Part shown: piece by piece, positions 52,901-59,300 of the stretch
Layout of the letters: each line of letters starts with the position of its first letter
How positions within the stretch are numbered: position 1 is the first letter of the stretch
Assembly (NCBI GenBank): GCA_947568835.1
Contig: OX387602.1
Coordinates: 7,596,570 to 7,660,569, forward strand
Length of the DNA stretch: 64,000 bases
Direction: 5' to 3'
DNA from: Protonemura montana
Taxonomy: Eukaryota > Arthropoda > Insecta > Plecoptera > Nemouridae
The notes under the pieces: generated by a model
Seen by the model: the letters and a program-made list of their open reading frames with translations, nothing else
The model's database searches: none
Told to the model about the DNA's origin: nothing
Translations under genes and position numbers: made by a program

Positions 52901-55092
52901 TCTTGAGTCAGCTTCACGGTAGTTTTCTTTTCCTAATATATTCCCTAAACTTCGTTTGCACTTTCCTATAATTTTTCCACTCATCTCAAAACTGTCAACT
53001 TTCATCACAGCACACGTTCATTGTTCTACAGGCCCAGGCCGAGGAGCGGGGCATATCAAAGGAGTACGCCAGCTACTTGCTGGCCATCATCGGCATCGCC
53101 AACACCGTGGGCAGAATAATCCTTGGTTACGTTTCGGACAAGCCATGGATCAACAGGTTATGGGTCTACAACATCTGTCTCACCCTTTGCGGAATCGGTA
53201 TGAGACAACCACAAACAATTCATTACTTTCGTAGCCTTAGTACCATTTCCACGAATCTACTGATTGTTTTTAATTTTTCAGGGACTGCGTTAAGTGCCTT
53301 CTGTTACGACTTTTATTCCTTCGCCTTCTACGCTGCCTTGTTCGGCTTCACGATTGGCGCTTACGTCGGCTTGACGTCTGTCATCTTGGTGGACTTGCTT
53401 GGCTTGGACCGACTAACTAACGCGTTCGGGCTGCTGCTGCTCTTTCAGGGGCTCGCCTCTCTAGTTGGACCTCCCATTGCTGGTTAGTGCCACGATTTGG
53501 TGGTAGCAGTGATGACAGATCATGGTATATATTGGTAGGCTACTCGAGGTGCCAGATCTCAAGGTATGGCAAGAATGGATCACTATTGTCTCCAGCTGTT
53601 GTCATCAGTTATTGGGGTGCGTAAGGAATTTTTGTGGAGAACTCATGATTGTGATTGAGTGTCTTCCAGATGAACATTACTAACCTGGCCGAGCTGAGAA
53701 AATTAGAAGCAGCCATTGTCATACCAATTTTGTGTGTGACAGAAAAAATTTAACAACAGCTGTGACACAAAAAGTTGTGGGTGCTAATTGTCAGTAATTT
53801 CCCTTTGGACTAGAAACTCATAGACAAACTGTAATTTACGTACTGTAAATTCGGACAAATTTGCTTGAAAAGAAGGGCTGCAGCTAAAAGCGATTGTTAA
53901 GCAATTATTCAAGTTACCATATGTTTACTGGATGGAAATCATAATTCGTGATTACCAATCAATGTTTTAGTTGCTGAAGGTACTAATTATTATTACAATA
54001 CAATGGTGCTAGCAAAAGTGCAGGTACCCAAACTTGTGAGCTCTTCTCAACATCTTTTTGATCAAGTAATTTGTGTTAGTTTGGGACTGACAGGATTTGA
54101 GGGTGAAGAAATTTCCCAATGACGCCATTTATATATCAGAGTTGGTACAGCGACATACTTCATCTATATCGCTGGAGCAGATACATGAAACTCAATCTGG
54201 CCCTTGGGATGCAACCCGAGCCAAATTCTGGGAAGTGAAATAATTTCGCCCCTCGCGGTCCATTTTCCAGCACCATTTCAGATTACACCATTCAAATCAC
54301 CCGGATTATGCTGAAATTTCGTGTTTCATCAATTACGTTTGATTGTCGCACTTGGGGGAACTGAATTAATTTCTTGTATAAACTAAAAAAAAGACATCGG
54401 GATTACCGTCAAGTTTCTAAGTCAACTCTCCTCGAGAAGATCACCAACGAATTATCTTTGAGACGAAAGGACTCATTTCGCAAATGACATGTAATTTTCT
54501 CGATTAGCATTTCTTGATATGCATTGGCTGGCCAGTTCAACCTCTAGACATAGCAATCACTAAGCTTTAAAGCGGAGAAATCGTTCAAGAACAAATAAAA
54601 GTATTTCCCTCGATAGTTATAGAGCGAACTTTTCCAAGGACTAAATAAGACAACAGGCGAGATTACCAGGACCTGAATCTGTCAGAAATATACGTTCCTT
54701 TATTTGATAATACTGTGTACATATATTTTCAAATCAGAGGACATTTACACTTCTTGAATTCCATTCAGCGCTACAGAATGCAACAATACTCTTTATTAGC
54801 ATACTTCTTCCAAACCAAAGCAGAAGTGCCCAAATATCTCAGTTGTGAAATCCAAACCCCTAACACACTTCTGCATTCCATTGCAGGCTGGCTGTACGAC
54901 GCATTCTTTTCGTACAACCCCGGATTCTACGTGGCAGGAGTCACAATCGCCATCAGCGGCGTGATGCTGTTCAGTATTCCCACAGTCCAGAGGTACCTTG
55001 TCGAGAGAAAAAATGCCAGCAAGTCTGCAACGGCCAGACCGAAGCCAAACCTGAACAACGCCCATATCCACGTCACGGCACCCTCTCCATGA
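40763..55092 (+). CDS. Monocarboxylate transporter (SLC16/MCT family)
   Basis: Nine exons: 40763-40901, 46680-46799, 48835-48978, 50908-51279, 51717-51990, 52447-52732, 53032-53197, 53282-53482, 54887-55092. The CDS is 1908 nt, 635 residues, with all phases consistent. It is a 12-span major facilitator protein, probably in the plasma membrane. MCT family members usually move monocarboxylates with protons; the actual substrate is not shown here. The family signature DGGWGWVVVF (29-38) opens TM1, and the TM5 signature reads YFEKYRSLATG (152-162). Both termini are polar and cytosolic. TM6 ends near residue 210 and TM7 starts near 420, giving a central cytosolic loop of about 200 residues, much longer than in classical MCT1-4 and closer to the insect MCT12/14-like proteins. 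The N-terminus is acidic, with a PPPP run just before TM1. Exact orthology to named Drosophila members (such as Chaski or Silnoon) was not settled. Confidence 0.95.
40902..46679 (+). other. MCT intron 1 (5.8 kb)
   Basis: Starts GTAAGT, ends TTTTCCAG. It holds two CACGTG E-boxes (41303-41308, 41322-41327), a CCTCGTG tandem repeat (43885-43917) and a 17-bp palindrome TTAGAACATAGTTCTAA (44987-45003). A less AT-rich block lies at 45180-45490. No other gene recognised. Confidence 0.7.
43885..43917. repeat. CCTCGTG tandem repeat
   Basis: Four head-to-tail CCTCGTG units, the last imperfect (CCTCGTCGTGCC), in MCT intron 1. Confidence 0.85.
46680..46799 (+). CDS. MCT exon 2: rest of TM1, TM2 start
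   Basis: Acceptor CTTTTCCAG, donor TTCAG|GTAAAT. The split codon gives TDGVTYSFGLFY, the usual MCT sequence after TM1, then GATAWIASILVGVTL (TM2). Confidence 0.95.
47728..47759 (+). repeat. Local direct repeat, copy 1
   Basis: Starts TCACTCACGGCAACTGC. About 27 of 32 positions match 47932-47963. Confidence 0.6.
47932..47963 (+). repeat. Local direct repeat, copy 2
   Basis: Starts TCACTCACGGCAGCTGT. GC-rich against the AT-rich intron, in the same orientation as copy 1, about 200 bp downstream. Confidence 0.6.
48352..48378. repeat. Perfect inverted repeat (12-bp arms, 3-base loop)
   Basis: TTGAATTCCTGT, then CCA, then the exact complement ACAGGAATTCAA. Intronic, function unknown. Confidence 0.85.
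48835..48978 (+). CDS. MCT exon 3: TM3 region
   Basis: Acceptor TTTTCCAG, donor AACAG|GTAAGT. It encodes GPISSSFVNKYGCRSVTIAG, the loop with basic residues before TM3 typical of major facilitators, and ends TLYFTIGIGTG. Confidence 0.95.
48979..50907 (+). other. MCT intron 3, carrying a MITE
   Basis: 1.9 kb. The 405-bp transposon at 50213-50617 lies near its 3' end, about 290 bp before exon 4. Otherwise unremarkable AT-rich sequence. Confidence 0.75.
50213..50617. mobile_element. MITE, PIF/Harbinger-like (405 bp, 32-bp TIRs, TAA target duplication)
   Basis: The ends are perfect inverted repeats of 32 bp (50213-50244 and 50586-50617) beginning AGCCCGGTTTACATGGGAG. Both flanks carry TAA (50210-50212 and 50618-50620), the 3-bp TWA duplication typical of PIF/Harbinger transposons. 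No transposase is encoded; the 79-codon frame inside is incidental. A further diverged copy of the left terminal sequence sits internally near 50547-50580, so the right end can also fold as a hairpin. Perfect TIRs suggest fairly recent insertion. Confidence 0.85.
50908..51279 (+). CDS. MCT exon 4: TM4-TM6 and start of the central loop
   Basis: Acceptor CTTCACCCAG, donor ATAA|GTAGGT. The neighbouring GT at 51284 would break the phase into exon 5. It encodes GLGFGLIYLPAIVSVTCYF and YRSLATGIAVCGSGLGTF, then WRGALVIISAL (TM6) and a polar loop start with acidic EIPMEEGN. Confidence 0.95.
51280..51716 (+). other. MCT intron 4
   Basis: 437 bp, GTAGGT to TCTCCTTAG. Nothing else seen. Confidence 0.85.
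51717..51990 (+). CDS. MCT exon 5: central cytosolic loop
   Basis: Donor AACAA|GTGAGC. All hydrophilic, Ser/Asn/Arg-rich (TNSNSSRKNGSYRNS, QSLHRRTGSG), with several basic-Ser contexts that could be phosphorylation sites (inference). Confidence 0.9.
51991..52446 (+). other. MCT intron 5
   Basis: 456 bp. The acceptor TTCAAG is weak in pyrimidines, but it is the one that restores phase (AA+G, lysine). Confidence 0.75.
52447..52732 (+). CDS. MCT exon 6: end of loop and TM7
   Basis: Encodes STQNVDTAEEEQLMH, a Cys-rich patch MCGCVPCSRETRD, then LFQDPIFIIFTISNFF (TM7). Donor CTTGTG|GTAAGT, phase 0. Confidence 0.9.
52733..53031 (+). other. MCT intron 6
   Basis: 299 bp, GTAAGT to TTGTTCTACAG. Nothing else seen. 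Confidence 0.85.
53032..53197 (+). CDS. MCT exon 7: TM8 and following loop
   Basis: Acceptor TTGTTCTACAG, donor ATCG|GTATGA. It encodes EERGISKEYASYLLAIIGIA, then NTVGRIILGYVSD, whose GR..G...D pattern is the MFS loop 8-9 signature. Confidence 0.95.
53282..53482 (+). CDS. MCT exon 8: TM9-TM11
   Basis: Separated from exon 7 by an 84-bp intron. Acceptor TTTTCAG, donor GCTG|GTTAGT. It encodes FTIGAYVGLTSVILVDLLGL and LTNAFGLLLLFQGLASLVGP, typical MCT TM10-11 sequence. Confidence 0.95.
53483..54886 (+). other. MCT intron 8
   Basis: 1.4 kb, ends CATTGCAG. No gene or recognisable repeat. Confidence 0.8.
54887..55092 (+). CDS. MCT exon 9: TM12 and C-terminus
   Basis: The split codon gives GWLYDAFFSY, then FYVAGVTIAISGVMLFSIP (TM12). 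A basic tail (RYLVERKNASKSATARPKP) follows and the stop TGA is at 55090. Confidence 0.95.
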
Positions 55093-56085
55093 CACGACCA
55101 ATTCGGCAAAGGGGATGCCACGACCTTGTAAGTCCTTTGCCACGAACTCAATGGTGGAAGTTCTCATTGGTTAAGTCCCTTTTCAGGACTGTATTCGTGT
55201 AAGTACTCGTGATTGACAACAATTGTGTGCATTGTAATTAAAAGTGCATTGTAAGTAAGGACGCTCATAAATTCTTATGTGGCAAATACTTTTTCTTCGT
55301 TGTAAAACGAAATCTAATTAATTTAGTGTAGGTACCTGTATCTTATAGATGTAGCATTTTTACCGAGGAAGCAATCATTTTAAATATCTACCTTCTTACC
55401 TAAATGACTGTGAAACGATAAACGCAGAAAGGTCCAGGACTTCTGAAGACGTAACGGTGTTTCAAAGTGGATTTGGCCTTTGTACACAAGAAGCCTAAAA
55501 CAAAGAAAGTGATACTATCGCCGCCTACAAGATTTGTTTCGTGGTTTTAAACTTCAATATCATACCATAACTACTTTTAACTAGAGTTGATGGATGGCAA
55601 CTTTAATGCATCATTTGTTGACTCACTACAATGAAGATTTTATAATCCGTGTTTATATTCTTGATAATCATCTACATTATTTTAGGCATCGGGAGATAGA
55701 CATGCCATGGCGACTGATAAAGTAATCTAATTGTTTTGAGTTGTGTGCCATTCAATTCTAATTGCTAATGTTACTGTACTCATAAAAAAGAACCAGCAAA
55801 GCTTATCGATGCATGTTTAAACTTAATGCCACATGCTTTGGCAGCAGTCAGTTTTCCTACCTTTGTAATCTGCAACATTGCTTTTAACAAGCTGTTAGAA
55901 TAAGGAAAAATGTAACAAAGATCGAATTATTCTAAATTTTAAGAAGTGCGATACAATTGATGAAAATCTGTAAGCCCCTTTCAAATACAATACAGGGAAT
56001 AGAATATAGATGTTTACCATATGTTAGTAAGATATTTATTTGTTATGTTTGTATTAGATTCTCTTTTGACACTATTCTATTTAAA

Positions 56086-56091
56086 AATAAA
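56086..56091 (+). terminator. Polyadenylation signal AATAAA for MCT
   Basis: AATAAA within TTTAAAAATAAACAC, about 1 kb after the MCT stop. Confidence 0.6.
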
Positions 56092-56094
56092 CAC

Positions 56095-56100
56095 TTTATT
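56095..56100 (-). terminator. Polyadenylation signal AATAAA for the opsin-like gene
   Basis: TTTATT on the plus strand reads AATAAA on the minus strand, about 100 bp past the opsin stop and only 4 bp from the MCT signal on the other strand. Confidence 0.55.
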
Positions 56101-56196
56101 ACGTGATATTTTAATGTAAAAATTATCTGTATCATACTCAATGTATCTTTTCACATGATAATAATATCTTACTTGACTTTTGACCAACGAAGTAGT

Positions 56197-56355
56197 TTAT
56201 TTGATTTCCTTCGGCAGTTTGATGCGAACTCTTCTGTGTTTCCGTTTGATTCTAATCGTGCTGGACATCTCAGTTTTTACGTGTATCCCAAATAAGGCTC
56301 GCCGTAGTTTTGGCTCGAATGATATGTATACCAAAACAGGTACGAACGAAGCAAA
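56197..56355 (-). CDS. Opsin-like exon 8: end of TM7 and basic tail
   Basis: Acceptor GTGTTCCAG. It encodes FASFVPVLVYISFEPKLRR, then a tail rich in Lys/Arg (IRIKRKHRRVRIKLPK). The stop TAA is at 56199-56197. No palmitoylation cysteine is visible. Confidence 0.9.
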   Translation of the reverse strand, partial: FASFVPVLVYISFEPKLRRALFGIHVKTEMSSTIRIKRKHRRVRIKLPKEIK

Positions 56356-59300
56356 CTGGAACACAATAAGCGTCTAATTAAATAACTAACAAAAATGTAA
56401 CTATCACAACTACACATTTCGACTAGCTATTCAGTCACTGCAAGTTTAACTACAAATACCTAATTAACAAATATTATTTCAAATCAGGAACGGGCCGATG
56501 ACCTAGCCTAGTATTCCAATCAGACATCAAGGTTACAGAGAGAAATGAGTAGCCTTACTTCCGAACTCAGCGGTGCCATAACAATTAGGGAGGTTGGTAA
56601 ACTCAACACTCTCTCGCCATATTCTACAAGTCGAGGACCGTTCAACCAGGTCCAGAGCGTCGCGACGACCGTCGGCGTCCACAGGAGGAACATCGCCGAC
56701 ACCAGAGCTGCCGTCGTCTAGAAAATATTGGGCAAAGTTGTCAGGGCATGCTGAAAGTGTGCTTACTCTAAGAGGTCAACCAACCCCTTCAGTTACGAAA
56801 TTTACTATGTTTGATTGTACTAATGGCTTTTAGCGAGACAAAACAATAAAGATACAATAACAAACATTTTTAAATTTAAACGAGTTAGTCTGAGAGTAAG
56901 CTAATAAACATTAAACAAGCAAAGGAGTGACTAGCGTCAGGCTCAATGCTTATAAGTAATGATTATTTCAACAGTTCTGGTCGTACCACAGGTAATACGA
57001 AGCCCATAGCTAGACACGCCCTGCTTTTTTCTTGTTACTGTAATCAGAGAAAGAGCGTGCTTTACGGAAGACGTAAAGATTTACCCTGTTCAACGTGTTC
57101 TGATCGACCTGGATGATTCCATCTTCGTTCAATGTCATCTGTGTTCTTCCACCACTAGCCGCCCGCCAGACACATACTAAACTACGAAAAAAAAACAGTT
57201 CGTGCAATAAGTATTTTAGGGCAAGAATGTCCATACAATTTGAATTTAAAAGTAACGTTTTTGTTTGGAAATTCACTTTTCGGTGGCGCCAAGGTTTCTG
57301 ACAACCTCGCAGGGTTTTTTTGGAACAAATACGTACGTGATGAGTGTAGGTAGCAAGTAACCGATCAGCAAGAGGCTGAGATTGAAGCCAAGGTGAAAGG
57401 GTTCTTCACTTCGAGACCAATCCAAATCGCAGGAGACACCGACGTCGTCGCAGTCATACCTGTATTGGCAAGAGGACAAGAAGTGCGGTAAGAGTCTGTT
57501 TTTCTTAATTTCAAAAAATTATTGCCCCGATTTAGGTTAGATGCGAAGTACAACCTCTATAGCAAAGGTACATAGGATGGATCGAACAACACTGCGATTG
57601 ATAGGTGTAGGTGAATGAGTGGGTGCTGCTGCGAATGCCCCTAGCCTAGATAGAACGGAGGAGGGAAAATCAGGTGCCGGCAAGAAGGCGATTCCTGTCT
57701 AACAACACCAAGGGGACCTCCAGTTTAACGTCCCTTGCGAAGGAAAGTAAAACTCGAATAGGATAGATGAGCCTTTTGGGCACAACTTACGCATGTGGAG
57801 AAAAAAATCGAAAAAATAACCTTGTTATTATTCAAATATATACACAGTTGGGTTTTAAATACAAAGTAAAAACCACTATAATTACTATTAGTGTATAAGT
57901 ATTATTTTCAAATTCATGTGTACTTTATCTAGCCATGATAACTAGTTTCGAGAAAAACAATATAAAAACCTGAGCGAAATCTGATTTAAATTGCAAACGC
58001 TTACAATGTGCGGGGTATTTTATTGATGAGCGTAGCGAGCGGGGCGAAATTTCCAATTTCACTTAACCCAGAAAAAATCACTTGTGTGTGTGTGTTTTTG
58101 TTTGCGCTCTAGCGTCCAAACGCCTGCACCGATTTGGACCAAATTTGCAAGGAGATTGAATTTGATTTTCAGCACAATCGGTTCAATAGTTTTTAAACTA
58201 TTCAAAATTTACGAAAATTTTCAGATTTTGGGTAAACTTTTATGGGTCTTACCGCCAAAAGTGTTTTATATTTTTGTACCAATATTTGCTAATATGCAAA
58301 ACCCATTAAAATAAAGCAATTTCAAATGTTTCAAGACCGTACTTGGTTTTGTTTACTTTTCATTTGGAATTTTCTGGCAACATTTTGTGCATTTTTGCTG
58401 TTTCGAGGATAAACAAATCTAAGTGACTAGTGATTTGTAGTCGATTTGTGAATTTTTGTCACCGATTGACCTCAAATGTTAAGCATGATCAGCACTTTGC
58501 ATTGGTCACTTATACTTTTTACTAGCCACAATTATATCGCTACGCTCATCTACAACGCAGCACAAATTGGGTTCGCGAAGCCCTAGTTATTAGGAACACT
58601 AATAACCTCTCAAAAACTTATTTTTTGTTAACTTATGCCTGTTACTTTGTCAAGGGTGATATAAGTTGTGAAACGCCGGGAAAATTCGTTGTTCTTCACT
58701 TAACATTAAAAAACCCAGTTTTAAAATAGTATTTCTCAAGTACCCGGTTCCTTTTTAATGATTACAGCTTTTTGTCTACAACGTTTACTTGATTATAAGA
58801 AATCTAGCTCCATTTTTTTTACCGTGATCGGTCGGCAAAACTGGTCATAAATTACCAGGAATGGCCTGAACCAAAAACAGAAATTAGCCAAATTGGTCCA
58901 AAATACCTGAATGTGTTCAAGTGTTCTCCGCACAAACTATTATTTCTCTAACAACAAACATAAAAAAAAAACAAGACTTCAATATGTCTAGCATGTAGGT
59001 ATAAGTACTTCTCCCCCGACTGTACCTTCCGACGCTGAACAGTGGAGGTGCCGACCAAAGAATAGCGGCCAGCCAGCAGGCAACGACGCTCCACACGTAG
59101 ACGCTCACAGACAGACGCCGGCCTGCCACAGGCATATCAATTAGCGGCGTCGCACGTGTCATGAGCACTATGGGATGCACGTGGGATGTACCTTACCTAG
59201 GTTAGAGTGGAGTCTAATTACAAGCCGCTCTACAGAGAGTAGGGTGAGTGTCGACAGTTGGGCAATGCCGAAGAATTGACGTAGAAAAGCGAAAAGTTGG

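Larger units (their letters stand above)
55093..56110 (+). other. MCT 3' untranslated region (approximate end)
   Basis: AT-rich sequence after the stop, up to the AATAAA at 56086-56091. The end is inferred as 10-25 bases past that signal. Confidence 0.55.

Noticed and set aside
58084..58314. 76-codon frame in the 58-kb repeat
   Set aside because: Part of an interspersed element with no recognisable protein; hydrophobic only because of AT-rich sequence.
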